NCBI RefSeq assembly: GCF_014041995.1 | Contig: NZ_CP059492.1 | Span: forward strand, 1,922,001-1,986,000 | Direction of reading: 5' to 3' | Source: Changpingibacter yushuensis | GTDB lineage: Bacteria > Actinomycetota > Actinomycetes > Actinomycetales > Actinomycetaceae | Length of the DNA stretch: 64,000 bases | Shown here: in pieces, positions 42,277 to 51,360 of the stretch | Position numbering within the stretch: the first letter of the stretch is position 1 | Layout of the letters: every line of letters starts with the position of its first letter | Notes under the pieces: generated by a model | Told to the model about the DNA's origin: nothing | Seen by the model: only the letters and a program-made list of their open reading frames with translations | Database searches by the model: none | Translations under genes and position numbers: made by a program

Positions 42277-43695
42277 TCAAGCAACCGTTTCAACCACACG
42301 AGACCGATTGAGGTTCTCATCCTCAACCGATGCGGCGTTGTAGTCCGTATCCTTGGTTTCCTTGACCAAGATAAGCGAGATAAGCGTCAGCAGAGCTGCG
42401 AAAGCGAGATACACGCCAACCATCCATGTGCTTCCACCTGCCTTGCTCCACAGCGCTACCGCAATGATCGGCGCTAGGGCCGCGCCAAGGATTGAGGAGA
42501 CGTTGTAGGCGATGGCCGAACCCGTGTAGCGCACATTGGTTGGGAAGAGCTCCGGCAGAATTGCTCCCATCGGCCCAAACGTGATGCCCATGAGGGTAAA
42601 GCCAATCACAAGGAACGCTTGAGTCATGCCACCCGTGAAGAGCTGGGATTCACGCATGGTCAGCCATATCGGGAAGCTCAGGCCAAACACGATGATGGCA
42701 ACTGTCACGCCGATAAGCAGCTTGCGGCGCCCGATCATGTCCGCCACCGGACCAGAGATCAGCGTGAACACCCCGAAGAAAACCACGCCGATGATCTGCA
42801 TGAGTACGAGATCGGTGTAATTAATGCCGAGCCCACCAGGCGTTGCATCAGAAGCTGTTGTGCCGTAGGTCAGCGCAAAAGTGGTGGTCAGGTAGAACAG
42901 CACATATGTGGCCAACATGATGAAGGTGCCCAGGATGAGCGCACGCCAATGAAACCGAAGGGTATTGGAGAGCGGGAGCTTCGAGATAGCGCCCTTCTTC
43001 TCCGCACGCGTGAACGCTTCAGATTCCACAAGCTTCAGGCGCACCCACAGGCCAATGATGACCATGACGGATGAGAACAAGAAGGGTATGCGCCAGCCCC
43101 AACTGAGGAACGCTTCAGACTGCATGGTCGGCCCGTCTGGGTGTGGCAGCGCGAAGTTGATGAGCAGGAATAGCCCGTTGGCGATGATGAAGCCAATCGG
43201 CGCGCCGAGCTGCGGGAAGGTGCCGTAGAGGGCCCGCTTACCTTCAGGTGCGTTCTCCGTTGCCACAAGTGCGGCTCCCGACCATTCGCCGCCAAGTGCG
43301 AAACCTTGGCACAGGCGTAGAGCAAGCAACAGAATCGGGGCCAAGATGCCTGCTTGGAAATAGGTGGGCAGCAAGCCGATTAGGAAAGTAGCTACGCCCA
43401 TTGTGAGCAGGCTGATGACCAAAGTAGTTTTGCGGCCGCGCTTGTCTCCCAGGTGACCAAAGAAGATGGCACCAACAGGACGAGCTACCATCGCGGCGCC
43501 GAAAACAGCGAACGAGGAGATGAGTGCCGTGGTGGCGTCTTCTGAGGGGAAGAACAACTTCGGGAACACGAGCGCTGCGGCGGTCGCGTACACGTAGAAG
43601 TCGTAGAACTCGATAGTAGTTCCCACCAGGCTGGCGGCAATGACCCGGCCAGGTGAATTGAGTGGCGCTTTGGCAGGCGCCGTGCTTGCTGACAT
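42277..43695 (-). CDS. MFS transporter, metabolite:proton symporter type (ShiA/ProP-like)
   Basis: 472 residues from ATG 43695 with AAGGAGAA upstream. Twelve membrane segments. Family landmarks are GTTIEFYDFYVYATAAALVF, then FGHLGDKRGRKTTLV (the MFS loop 2-3 motif), RLCQGFALGGEWSGAALVATE and ERGF-like GPVADMIGRRKLLI in the second half. This subfamily carries shikimate, citrate, alpha-ketoglutarate or osmoprotectants; the substrate cannot be told from the sequence. Monocistronic. Confidence 0.92.
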   Translation of the reverse strand: MSASTAPAKAPLNSPGRVIAASLVGTTIEFYDFYVYATAAALVFPKLFFPSEDATTALISSFAVFGAAMVARPVGAIFFGHLGDKRGRKTTLVISLLTMGVATFLIGLLPTYFQAGILAPILLLALRLCQGFALGGEWSGAALVATENAPEGKRALYGTFPQLGAPIGFIIANGLFLLINFALPHPDGPTMQSEAFLSWGWRIPFLFSSVMVIIGLWVRLKLVESEAFTRAEKKGAISKLPLSNTLRFHWRALILGTFIMLATYVLFYLTTTFALTYGTTASDATPGGLGINYTDLVLMQIIGVVFFGVFTLISGPVADMIGRRKLLIGVTVAIIVFGLSFPIWLTMRESQLFTGGMTQAFLVIGFTLMGITFGPMGAILPELFPTNVRYTGSAIAYNVSSILGAALAPIIAVALWSKAGGSTWMVGVYLAFAALLTLISLILVKETKDTDYNAASVEDENLNRSRVVETVA

Positions 43696-43956
43696 GATGC
43701 GTTCTCCTTTTCCGCTGACCATTATCTGGGATCAGCGTCCCACACTGTGGATGTATGTCGATAGATGAGACGGATCATATCTAGCGTTTTCGCAGGTCAG
43801 AGGCATGTATTGCACCAATGTTTCCTGTCACACAATCGTGAGGTAATGAGGATCACGCTCACAGCGTTTCCTCAGATCCACACGTGTGGGACCAACAACC
43901 CTCAGTTCATCGCACATCTGCCGACGACGACGTCGGGCCACCAGATCGCGACGGAA
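43696..43956. other. gap between the MFS gene start and ecfT end
   Basis: 261 bases that hold the MFS promoter. No gene or terminator for the ECF operon that I can support; contains a GACGACGTC word at 43926. Confidence 0.4.
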
Positions 43957-44565
43957 CTAGTCTTGGAGACCCCTCGCTTTGACCGCCTCGCCGGTAGCGA
44001 TGCCGAAGCCGACTGCCGAGACGATTGCGGGAACGATGAGGCGAATCCTCGCCACTCCCAAACCGCGAGCGCGTGCAGCATCTCCAACTCCACCCAGAAT
44101 GGAGATCATGACGGGAATACTGCGCCACATAAGTGCCAAGGAAAGTGCCACGACCTGCGGCTTTACGCCCACAATGCGCAACGGGCGCGCGGCCCACGCA
44201 ATGGCATCCATCACGGCGCTGGCGGGCGTAGTCACGGTAACGAACCGGGCGAGGTAGATAGATGCCATAAGGCCACACGCGTATGTAATGCCATGCCACG
44301 GGTCACCCCGCCAAGCGTGATACGCGCAGAGTGCGCCCATCATGAGGAAGAACGGCACTCCGATTCGGAGGCAACTCAACGGCGCGCGCGCACACAACAC
44401 GAGCAAGGCGGCACCGCACAGCGCAGCGGCCACACTTACCACAGGATTACCCACAAGAAATGGCACCACCCCAACTCCGAAGAGAAGCGTGTACTTGACC
44501 CCCACTGGCAGACGATGGGCCGGGCTTGGTGCCGCCAGATAGTGCCCGAAGAAGTTCGAGCCCAT
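43957..44565 (-). CDS. bioN: ECF transporter transmembrane component (BioN/EcfT)
   Basis: 202 residues from ATG 44565, which overlaps the ecfA stop (TGATG). Four or five membrane segments. The two coupling-helix signatures that contact the ATPases are DAARARGLGVAR and GEAVKARGLQD. Last gene of bioY-ecfA-ecfT. The dedicated layout with one ATPase gene points to a biotin-specific group I ECF system. Confidence 0.9.
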   Translation of the reverse strand: MGSNFFGHYLAAPSPAHRLPVGVKYTLLFGVGVVPFLVGNPVVSVAAALCGAALLVLCARAPLSCLRIGVPFFLMMGALCAYHAWRGDPWHGITYACGLMASIYLARFVTVTTPASAVMDAIAWAARPLRIVGVKPQVVALSLALMWRSIPVMISILGGVGDAARARGLGVARIRLIVPAIVSAVGFGIATGEAVKARGLQD

Positions 44566-45392
44566 CACACACTCCCCTCGTCGGGGTGTAGCCCTCTGGT
44601 CGAATGCCGTGTGGGCCCGGGCTCTGGCAGACTCGCCAGCTCTTCGATCACACCCTTCGATGCACGGCCTGTTCTGGCCCACCTTCTGCCCGGCAGCATG
44701 CAGCGTTCGTACGCGGGAATCATCTGGGCGGGTGGACCATCTGATATCACTACGCCGTCGTCGATCACGATCACTCTGTCCATCTGTGCCGCTAGATCCA
44801 CATCGTGGGTGGCAACAATGAGCTGCTGCTCGATTCCTAGGAGCGCCTCGTGAAGCAGATAGCGGTTGCGCAGGTCAAGGAGAGTGGTGGGTTCGTCTGC
44901 GAGGAGGACGCGTGGGCCAGCAGCAAGGACGGTGGAGAGCGAAACCAACTGCCTCTCTCCCCCGGATAGGTCATAGATGCTTTGGTGAGCGAGGTGGTCC
45001 AGGCCGCGATCCTCGAGAATCGCAAGCGCACGATCACGCCGTTCAGCCTTGTTGCGAATGATGGCCCGCAGGCTCAACTCGAGGTCATCCAGCGGTGTGG
45101 TCATCACCAGTTGCGCAAGAGGATCAGTGAAGACATATCCGAGTTCCCTACGGATCTCTTTGCTGTGGCGCGATACGTCACGTCCGTCTACGCTGACCTC
45201 GCCTTCAGTGGGCGCAAGGAGTCCGTTGATCAACTTGAGGAGGGTGGACTTTCCCGATCCGTTCGCGCCGATGAGTGCGATTCGGCGTTCCCCAAGATCT
45301 AGGTTCACAGGCCCGAGGATGCGTTTGGTGGTCCCACGCTTCCCGGATGCAACATCTAGCACATCGAGACGGACGCCGCGAAAGGAAATCAT
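44565..45392 (-). CDS. bioM: ECF transporter ATP-binding component (BioM/EcfA)
   Basis: 275 residues. Walker A GANGSGKSTLLK, Q-loop in FTDPLAQLVMTT (the ECF form), signature LSGGERQLVSL, Walker B VLLADEPTTLLD and the switch His in VATHDVDLA. The C-terminal 30 residues are a variable tail. Overlaps both neighbours by a few bases, so the operon is tightly coupled. Only one ATPase, thus a homodimer. Confidence 0.93.
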   Translation of the reverse strand: MISFRGVRLDVLDVASGKRGTTKRILGPVNLDLGERRIALIGANGSGKSTLLKLINGLLAPTEGEVSVDGRDVSRHSKEIRRELGYVFTDPLAQLVMTTPLDDLELSLRAIIRNKAERRDRALAILEDRGLDHLAHQSIYDLSGGERQLVSLSTVLAAGPRVLLADEPTTLLDLRNRYLLHEALLGIEQQLIVATHDVDLAAQMDRVIVIDDGVVISDGPPAQMIPAYERCMLPGRRWARTGRASKGVIEELASLPEPGPTRHSTRGLHPDEGSV

Positions 45393-45949
45393 GCGGCGGC
45401 AGGAATGAGGCGCGGGAAGGCATGCAGCACCGTGACTGCCACAAACCCGGCGATGCCAGCTTTGAGGACATCAAGCGGAAAGAACCCGATGGTTGTCAAC
45501 GCGGCTGCGCTGGGGCTCATGCCTGCATTGATCACCAGCCCCGCCACACCCGCGGCATGAATGACCACCACGCCTGCCACCGCTGCCGCCATAAGTCCTA
45601 TCGCTGCGCGCGGGCCGGAAACCTCGCGGCGCAGCACCTGCGCCGCGAGAACACCAACCACAAATGAGCCAAGAATATATCCCACGAGGTATCCCCCCGT
45701 TGGTCCGAGCAGCACAGCTGGGCCACTTGCACCTCCCGCAAAAACGGGTAGCCCAAAAAGCCCTGCTAGGACGTAGAGCGCGTTGGCAAGCATTCCCTGC
45801 CATGCCCCGAGCACCAATGGGGCAAGCAACACAATCACGATCGTGACCACGAAGGGAACTGGGCCAATTGTGAAGCCCGGGATCACCGCGCACGCGGCGA
45901 TCATGGCTGCAAAGACGGCGATAAGGGCTACATCTGTGCTTCGTCTCAT
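45389..45949 (-). CDS. bioY: BioY, biotin ECF substrate-binding protein
   Basis: 186 residues, six membrane segments. BioY landmarks: the N-terminal ALIAVFAAMIAACAVIPGFT IGPVPFV, then LVLGAWQGMLANALYVLAGL FGLPVFAGGASGPAVLLGPTGGYLVGYI (in pieces), the loop that binds biotin. First gene of the operon. The 100-bp region before it contains the large palindrome at 46055-46077, the likely control point. Confidence 0.95.
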   Translation of the reverse strand: MRRSTDVALIAVFAAMIAACAVIPGFTIGPVPFVVTIVIVLLAPLVLGAWQGMLANALYVLAGLFGLPVFAGGASGPAVLLGPTGGYLVGYILGSFVVGVLAAQVLRREVSGPRAAIGLMAAAVAGVVVIHAAGVAGLVINAGMSPSAAALTTIGFFPLDVLKAGIAGFVAVTVLHAFPRLIPAAA

Positions 45950-46054
45950 CAGTTCTCCTTGGCGGATCTAGGCGCTTGCTGGGAAGGCCCTTGCGATTGC
46001 CGAAGCTGTGCACTAATCCGCAGTCTCTTAGGGATGTTGCCTTCCCAGCCCATA

Positions 46055-46077
46055 ACTTACCCTACCGTAGGGTAAGT
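46055..46077. promoter_or_regulatory. perfect 11-bp-arm palindrome upstream of bioY
   Basis: ACTTACCCTAC at 46055-46065, a single C, then GTAGGGTAAGT at 46067-46077. Perfect arms around one base. It lies 105 bp before bioY and 76 bp beyond the stop of the zincin gene, which faces away from bioY. It does not match the BirA box or the BioQ sites I know. Likely the operator of a repressor encoded elsewhere. Confidence 0.65.
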
Positions 46078-46152
46078 ATGCAGCACCGAGTGACCTACTT
46101 GTGTCGATCAACAAAGGATCGAGCAGGCCACAGTGCCACACCCGAAAGGGCT

Positions 46153-46500
46153 TCAGCCCCAGCCAAGATCGTGAAGGCGATCGTCGTCGATCCCGTAATA
46201 ATGAGCGATCTCGTGAACCAAGGTGACATGAACCTCTTCACGCAGTTCACTCAAAGTCGCACAGATCTTTGCGTGCGCCTCACGATAGATGATGATCCGA
46301 TCAGGCATTTCGCCATATCCATACTCCCCACGATCGGTCACCGCGAAACCCTCGTAGAGTCCCAGCAGCTCCTGCCCATCCTCGTTGCGGTCTTCCAGCA
46401 TGAACACCACGTTGTCAAGTCCACCCACCATGTCTTCAGGCAGGGCGTCGAGGGCCTCAGAAACCAACTCCTCAAAGTTTTCTTCCGAGATTTCCACCAT
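46153..46500 (-). CDS. minimal zincin metallopeptidase-like protein
   Basis: 115 residues, normal for the family (PF06262, possibly a small metallopeptidase). The zinc motif is HVTLVHEIAHYYGIDDDRLH DLG, HExxH followed by an Asp, close to the C-terminus; PDRIIIYR precedes it. The function in cells is unknown in any species; related proteins are conserved in actinobacteria and thermophiles. Start ATG 46500. It is divergent from the ABC transporter, 70 bp away. Confidence 0.85.
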   Translation of the reverse strand: MVEISEENFEELVSEALDALPEDMVGGLDNVVFMLEDRNEDGQELLGLYEGFAVTDRGEYGYGEMPDRIIIYREAHAKICATLSELREEVHVTLVHEIAHYYGIDDDRLHDLGWG

Positions 46501-46570
46501 GGTGGAATCCTAACAACGTCCAGCACATCGCAACATTTACCCTACAACCTATCTCAAAAGGAGGATCCAC

Positions 46571-47440
46571 ATGTCTCGCTCATCCCGTACAAACCGCTTC
46601 GCGGCCATCGGTGCCACACTCATTGCATCTGCTCTGGCACTCTCTGGTTGCTCCAGCGACTCCAGCGCGGACTCAGCATCAAGTTCCGATGATGCAGCTG
46701 GCCGCACAGTCGAAGAGATTCAGTCCGCCGGCACAGTTCGGCTTGGAGTCTTCACCGATAAGGCGCCATTTGGTTCCGTCGACTCAGATGGAAACTACGT
46801 TGGATACGATATCGAGTACGGCGAGCGCATCGCCAAGGACCTCGGTGTTGAGATCGAATGGGTGCCAGTTGATGCTTCCGCTCGCGTGGAATACCTTCAG
46901 TCAGACAAGGTTGACGTAATTCTTGCGAACTTCACCGTGACCGACGAACGTGCCGAGCAAGTTGATTTCGCTGATCCTTACCTACAGGTTTCCCTCGGAG
47001 TTGCTTCACCAGTCGGCTCGGAGATTACAGACGAGTCCCAGCTGGCCGATGCCAACATCATCGTGGTCAAGGGAACCACTGCAGAAACATACGTAGATGA
47101 GAACTACCCGGACGCCAACGTCACGAAGTACGAACAGTACACCGAAGCCACCAACGCCCTCATCGACGGCCGTGGTGATGCATGGGTCACTGACAACACC
47201 GAGGCCCTTGCGTGGACTGGATCCCACGACGGTTTCGCCACTGGCATCACCAAGCTAGGAACACCGGACACGATCGCTGCTGCAGTTCAGAAGGGCAACT
47301 CGTCCCTCTTGGCTTGGTTGAACGATGAGCTGGTTACGCTCAATGATGAAGGTTTCTTCCTTCAGGATTACCAGGACACCCTTCTTCCGGTGTATGGCGA
47401 CGACGTCGACCCCGAGGACCTTCTCATTTCCAACAACTAA
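46571..47440 (+). CDS. amino-acid ABC transporter substrate-binding lipoprotein
   Basis: 289 residues. Signal with lipobox LALSGC. The family 3 (polar amino acid) binding fold: GTVRLGVFTDKAPFGSVDSD GNYVGYDIEYGERIAKDLGV (without the break), then VDVILANFTVTDERAEQVDFADPYLQV, VVKGTTAETYV, and a final LLAWLNDELVTLNDEGFFLQ DYQ. This group binds glutamate, glutamine or cystine. AAAAGGAGG lies before ATG 46571. A hairpin separates it from the permease genes. Confidence 0.93.
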   Translation: MSRSSRTNRFAAIGATLIASALALSGCSSDSSADSASSSDDAAGRTVEEIQSAGTVRLGVFTDKAPFGSVDSDGNYVGYDIEYGERIAKDLGVEIEWVPVDASARVEYLQSDKVDVILANFTVTDERAEQVDFADPYLQVSLGVASPVGSEITDESQLADANIIVVKGTTAETYVDENYPDANVTKYEQYTEATNALIDGRGDAWVTDNTEALAWTGSHDGFATGITKLGTPDTIAAAVQKGNSSLLAWLNDELVTLNDEGFFLQDYQDTLLPVYGDDVDPEDLLISNN

Positions 47441-47450
47441 TTCCCCACGG

Positions 47451-47478
47451 GCGGCGCGTTGCACAAGCAACGCGCCGC
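47451..47478 (+). terminator. intra-operon hairpin after the binding-protein gene
   Basis: Perfect 11-bp stem GCGGCGCGTTG/CAACGCGCCGC with a 6-nt loop, between the binding-protein stop and the first permease. Such a partial terminator or mRNA stabiliser would give more binding protein than permease. Confidence 0.75.
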
Positions 47479-47515
47479 TTCCGTGCGCCTGCACCACAAA
47501 CTCTCAAGGATCATC

Positions 47516-48175
47516 GTGGACGTAACAGTCATCGCTGAATACTTCCCCCTCTATGTGGAGGCTGCCGGGCTGACCCTTCGAATCGCTTTCTTCGGCATTG
47601 TGTACTCACTTGCCGTCGGACTCGTTGCCAGCCTTATCCAGTACCTGCGCATACCTGTAGCGCGGCAGATTGTTGACGTCTATGTTGAGCTGTCCCGCAA
47701 CACTCCGTTGCTCGTTCAGCTCTTTTTCATCTATTTTGGCCTGCCCAAACTTGGCATCGTGTGGTCCGCAGAAGCCTGCGCCGTAATTGGACTTACTTTC
47801 CTCGGCGGCTCGTACATGGCGGAGGCATTTCGCAGCGGACTCGAATCCATCGAGTCTATTCAAATGGAATCCGCACTCAGCCTCGGCATGAAGACTCGCA
47901 CTGCCATCCGCTACGTGGTGTTTCCTCAGGCATTCGCAGTGGCGATGCCAGGCCTAACGGCGAACGTCATCTTCCTCATCAAGGAGACGTCGGTAGTTTC
48001 GGTCGTGGCGCTACCCGACCTCGTATACGTCACGAAGGATCTCATCGGGATGGATTACAACACGTGGACCGCGCTGTGGATGCTCGTGGCGTTCTATCTG
48101 GTCATTCTGCTGCCGATCTCACTCGCAGCTGCCTATCTGGAGAGGAAGGTGCGCCATGGCCGATTTGGGGATTAG
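47516..48175 (+). CDS. amino-acid ABC transporter permease 1
   Basis: 219 residues from GTG 47516 (AAGGATC upstream). His/Glu/Gln/Opine family permease (HisMQ): five membrane segments, with the EAA loop EALSLGMKTRTAIRYVVFPQ AFAVAMPG that docks on the ATPase. ELSRNTPLLVQLFFIYFGLP is the family N-terminal block. It overlaps the second permease gene by 20 bases. Confidence 0.92.
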   Translation: MDVTVIAEYFPLYVEAAGLTLRIAFFGIVYSLAVGLVASLIQYLRIPVARQIVDVYVELSRNTPLLVQLFFIYFGLPKLGIVWSAEACAVIGLTFLGGSYMAEAFRSGLESIESIQMESALSLGMKTRTAIRYVVFPQAFAVAMPGLTANVIFLIKETSVVSVVALPDLVYVTKDLIGMDYNTWTALWMLVAFYLVILLPISLAAAYLERKVRHGRFGD

Positions 48176-48833
48176 TGTGCTCTTCGAAGGCTCCAACTTC
48201 CTCCGGTTGCTTGGTGGCCTCTGGACCACAGTGTGGATCGCTGGGCTATCGCTCATACTCGGCTCCATCATTGGCGTATTCGTTGGCATTGCAATGCTTT
48301 CGAAGAATCGGGTAGTGCGCGTATTGATGCGGATATACCTCGACTTCATCCGAATCATGCCGCAGCTCGTCCTGCTCTTTCTGGTCTACTTTGGCCTCGC
48401 TCGCGTTGCGAGCATCAACTTGTCTGGCGCTGCTTCCGCCGTGGTGGTTTTCACCCTGTGGGGAGCGGCAGAGATGGGCGACCTCGTTCGCGGTGCACTC
48501 ATATCCATTCCGCGCCACCAGTACGAAAGCGCGGAAGCACTAGGTATGAACCACGCCCAAACGTATCGATCAGTGATCCTGCCCCAAGCGGTTCGGCATC
48601 TCTTGCCGTTTTCGATCAACTTGGCCACGCGCATGATTAAGACGACCACTCTGATTGCACTGATCGGTGTGATCGAAGCGCTCAAAGTTGGCCAGCAGAT
48701 CATCGACGCAAATCGTTTCGATTACCCCGATGCCGCATTGTGGATCTACGGCGTCATTTTCCTTGCATACTTCCTCATCTGCTTCCCTCTTTCACTGGGA
48801 GCACGCCGACTCGAAAAGAAATGGGCTAATTGA
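48156..48833 (+). CDS. amino-acid ABC transporter permease 2
   Basis: 225 residues. HisMQ-type permease; five membrane segments. IYLDFIRIMPQLVLLFLVYFGLA is the family block, and SAEALGMNHAQTYRSVILPQ AVRHLLP is the EAA loop. ATG 48156 lies inside the end of permease 1. The ATPase gene follows after one base. It pairs with permease 1 as a heterodimer. Confidence 0.92.
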   Translation: MADLGISVLFEGSNFLRLLGGLWTTVWIAGLSLILGSIIGVFVGIAMLSKNRVVRVLMRIYLDFIRIMPQLVLLFLVYFGLARVASINLSGAASAVVVFTLWGAAEMGDLVRGALISIPRHQYESAEALGMNHAQTYRSVILPQAVRHLLPFSINLATRMIKTTTLIALIGVIEALKVGQQIIDANRFDYPDAALWIYGVIFLAYFLICFPLSLGARRLEKKWAN

Positions 48834-48834
48834 T

Positions 48835-49623
48835 ATGGCAGATTCATTCGAAAAGCCGGTCCTTGAACTCAATGGGATCGTCAAGATCTACGACGGCGAA
48901 CGCTTGGTTCTGGATCGCATGAACCTCACTGTGGAGAAGAGCGAGGTGATAGCCGTAATCGGACCGTCAGGCTGTGGAAAGTCCACCCTCCTGCGCTGCA
49001 TTAATGGCTTAGAGGACATCCAGGGCGGTTCGATTGCGCTGGATGGCGAAGTCATAACCGGCCCGAAGACCGAGTGGAACAAAATCCGCGAACGCGTAGG
49101 AATGGTATTTCAAAGCTACGAGCTGTTCCCCCACCTAACTGTCATTGACAACCTTCTGCTTGCCCCACTCAAGGTACGCAAAGAGAACAAGACAGAAGCA
49201 AGGGAACGGGCACTCGGTCTGCTCGACCGAGTTGGGTTGGCAGACCGTGCCGATTCGTTCCCGCGTCAGCTTTCCGGTGGTCAGAAGCAGCGTGTGGCGA
49301 TCGTGCGCGCCCTCATGATGCGACCAGAGGTCCTCCTCCTCGATGAGGTTACGGCCTCATTAGACCCAGAAATGGTGCGTGAAGTGCTGGATGTGGTTGC
49401 TGGTTTGGCAGCCGACGGCATGACAATGCTCATCGTCACTCATGAGATGCAATTCGCACGGGCGATTGCTGACCGAGTCATATTCTTGGACGCCGGTTCC
49501 ATAGTTGAGGAAGCGCCCGCCGAACAGTTCTTTGACTGCCCACAGACTGAGCGAGCTCAGCAGTTCCTGAACACCTTCACATTCGAACGCCCGAAGGATG
49601 ACGGTTCAAACTTCGTCATCTAG
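48835..49623 (+). CDS. amino-acid ABC transporter ATP-binding protein
   Basis: 262 residues from ATG 48835, one base after the previous stop. GlnQ/HisP type: Walker A GPSGCGKSTLLRCINGLE, Q-loop VFQSYELFPHLTVIDN, signature LSGGQKQRVAIVRALMM, Walker B VLLLDEVTASLDPEMV and switch His VTHEMQFARA. Walker B ends in DEVTASLD instead of DEPTSALD, a common variant in this subfamily. Last gene of the operon; strong terminator 67 bases on. Confidence 0.95.
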   Translation: MADSFEKPVLELNGIVKIYDGERLVLDRMNLTVEKSEVIAVIGPSGCGKSTLLRCINGLEDIQGGSIALDGEVITGPKTEWNKIRERVGMVFQSYELFPHLTVIDNLLLAPLKVRKENKTEARERALGLLDRVGLADRADSFPRQLSGGQKQRVAIVRALMMRPEVLLLDEVTASLDPEMVREVLDVVAGLAADGMTMLIVTHEMQFARAIADRVIFLDAGSIVEEAPAEQFFDCPQTERAQQFLNTFTFERPKDDGSNFVI

Positions 49624-49689
49624 CGGCGTCAGGTTCACACACCTTCTCCTCTCGGCAGGAGCGGGCTCACCAACCAGCCCAAGACATTT

Positions 49690-49727
49690 GAGGGCCTAGT
49701 TCCGTTTGCGCTCGGAACTAGGCCCTC
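49690..49727. terminator. terminator shared by the ABC operon and the surface-protein gene
   Basis: Perfect 15-bp stem GAGGGCCTAGTTCCG with an 8-nt loop, between two convergent units. Confidence 0.85.
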
Positions 49728-49780
49728 ATCGCTACTCGAAGAAGCTCACTTTCCTCTCGTAGCTCGGCTCACATGTCTAT

Positions 49781-51310
49781 TCAGGATTCCTTACGGCTCC
49801 GTACGAAAAGTGCGGTGCCACCGAGAAGCAGGATCACTCCAGCTATCGCCATGTTGCCGACGTTTGCACCCGTGTTGGGTAGCTTGTCCTTTGGTTTGTC
49901 TGTGGTTGGTGACGTTGTCACTGGCGTGCCAGTGGTCGGATCGTCACTGGTTGGTGCGTCCGTTGTTGGTGCATCGGTCGTTGGTGCATCGGTCGTTGGT
50001 GCATCGGTCGTTGGTGCGTCCGTTGTTGGTGCATCCGTGGTCGGTGCATCCGTCGTTGGTGCGTCCGTCGTCGGAGCGTCCGTCGTCGGAGCGTCCGTCG
50101 TCGGAGCGTCCGTCGTCGGAGCATCCGTGCTTGGTGCATCCGTGCTTGGTGCATCCGTGCTTGGCGCAGCTGTCGACGGTTCTTCCGTCGGGGAACTCGT
50201 GGCGCACAGCAACGATGCCTTGAACGTGTGCTGATGGATCTCTCCGCCACCGGAGCTGGTGAACGACTTGGAGAGGTACTGCCCATTCGTAGTCGTGTCA
50301 GATCCATAACTCAGGTCCGCGTTCGGAGCCCAAACAGCGCCCATCTCCAAACCAGCGATCTTGAGAGATCCAGAAACAGCTGAGGCATCAACAAGGATGT
50401 AGGAGGAGTAACCCTGTTGAGCATTCTTGTCGGAGCTCCATCCCTCCACGCCGATCTTGCCTAGCGTGGTGGTTCCCGCCTCCACTCGAACGACGAATGG
50501 CGCGGCTGCACTTGGAACGTAACTTTCGGCCAGCTTCACTACCAACGGATTCCCATTCTCATCGACGAGGTCCGAGTAGTTCACGTAATTTGGCTTGTCT
50601 GCATCAAAGCCGGAGAGCGTGACCATGTTGCCGCTCGGCTCCACTGTCACCTTATTGGCAGTAGCTGAATCTTCAGCGTACATCGCAGACATGCACGTAT
50701 TTGTGGAGGCGATGGTTGATTCAAGCCCAGTGAAATAGCCTTCAACAGTGGTTTGTTCCGTTTTGTAATTGCTCACCTCAGAAGTGACTGGGGCAGCCTT
50801 AAGGTCGATGTAGTTCTGATCAGCAACTCGCTGAAGGCGAGCAAACCCGCGATCCTCAATCGAAAGGCCGTCAGTATTGACAAGCTTCACCACCGCTTTG
50901 CCTTCAGGAGTGTCGGAATCGGCTCCCTCATTTGAGACCTCAAACGATCCCGTACCAAGACTTGAGGCCAAGATGCGAACGGGGGTGCCATCAATGAGCG
51001 GGACGGTGAAATCACCTTGCCCCGCCGTTTCCTGCTTGAGCTGGAATGGAGAGCCCTTCTCAGTGGAAATCGAACCGAACGCCGCCACAGAACCCTCAAG
51101 CTCACCGTTGCTTAGGCTCGCGTCCCCACGTGAGAGGATAGTGAAACCGCCATTGATTTCGAATGGATTGATCTTGGTTATTGTCGTATCGCTGTCCGCC
51201 ATGGCCAGTGAACCCATGAAGGCGCCACCACACCCCAGGGCCACCGCCGTCGCAAAAGCGATGATCGCGGGCCTGCGCCCCGCCGGCCTCGTTGTCGAAA
51301 TGTGTACCAT
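49781..51310 (-). CDS. sortase-anchored choice-of-anchor A surface protein (LPNTG)
   Basis: 509 residues from ATG 51310. Signal peptide with AIIAFATAVALGCGGAFMGSLAMA. The choice-of-anchor A domain spans about residues 35-385: NPFEINGGFTILSRGDASLSN GELEGSVAAFG (in two blocks) at the start, GAVWAPNADLSYGSDTTTNG QYLSKSF and GEIHQHTF at the end. A stalk of about 75 residues of TDAP/TTDAP repeats projects it from the wall, followed by LPNTG, a membrane segment and RSRKES. Choice-of-anchor A domains occur in adhesins of Gram-positive bacteria; the ligand is unknown. Divergent from the LuxR regulator, which may control it. The repeat number probably varies between strains. Confidence 0.9.
   Translation of the reverse strand: MVHISTTRPAGRRPAIIAFATAVALGCGGAFMGSLAMADSDTTITKINPFEINGGFTILSRGDASLSNGELEGSVAAFGSISTEKGSPFQLKQETAGQGDFTVPLIDGTPVRILASSLGTGSFEVSNEGADSDTPEGKAVVKLVNTDGLSIEDRGFARLQRVADQNYIDLKAAPVTSEVSNYKTEQTTVEGYFTGLESTIASTNTCMSAMYAEDSATANKVTVEPSGNMVTLSGFDADKPNYVNYSDLVDENGNPLVVKLAESYVPSAAAPFVVRVEAGTTTLGKIGVEGWSSDKNAQQGYSSYILVDASAVSGSLKIAGLEMGAVWAPNADLSYGSDTTTNGQYLSKSFTSSGGGEIHQHTFKASLLCATSSPTEEPSTAAPSTDAPSTDAPSTDAPTTDAPTTDAPTTDAPTTDAPTTDAPTTDAPTTDAPTTDAPTTDAPTTDAPTTDAPTSDDPTTGTPVTTSPTTDKPKDKLPNTGANVGNMAIAGVILLLGGTALFVRSRKES
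49950..50165 (-). repeat. coding repeat array of TDAP units
   Basis: About 14 units of 15 bases encoding T/S-T-D-A-P in the stalk of the surface protein. Several neighbouring units are identical at the DNA level (GTCGTCGGAGCGTCC four times around 50066-50126), as expected for slippage-prone phase or length variation. Confidence 0.85.
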
Positions 51311-51319
51311 CACACTCTC

Positions 51320-51360
51320 ACTTCCCCGGGTTTCCAGAGCACTTCCCCGGGTTTCCAGAG
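51320..51360. repeat. 21-bp tandem duplication before the surface-protein gene
   Basis: The unit ACTTCCCCGGGTTTCCAGAG(C) occurs twice in tandem from 51320, in the leader immediately upstream of ATG 51310. If translation began at a start further up, it would encode LETRGSA twice. Confidence 0.8.

Noticed and set aside
43696-43956. additional transporter gene in the MFS-ecfT gap
   Set aside because: No open frame with coding character in either direction.
43765-44853. 362-codon plus-strand frame over the bio genes
   Set aside because: Lies opposite ecfT and ecfA, full of His, Cys and Arg, a typical mirror frame of membrane-protein DNA.
49944-50207. CRISPR-like array at the TDAP repeats
   Set aside because: The short units are in frame with a protein stalk and have no unique spacers of constant length.
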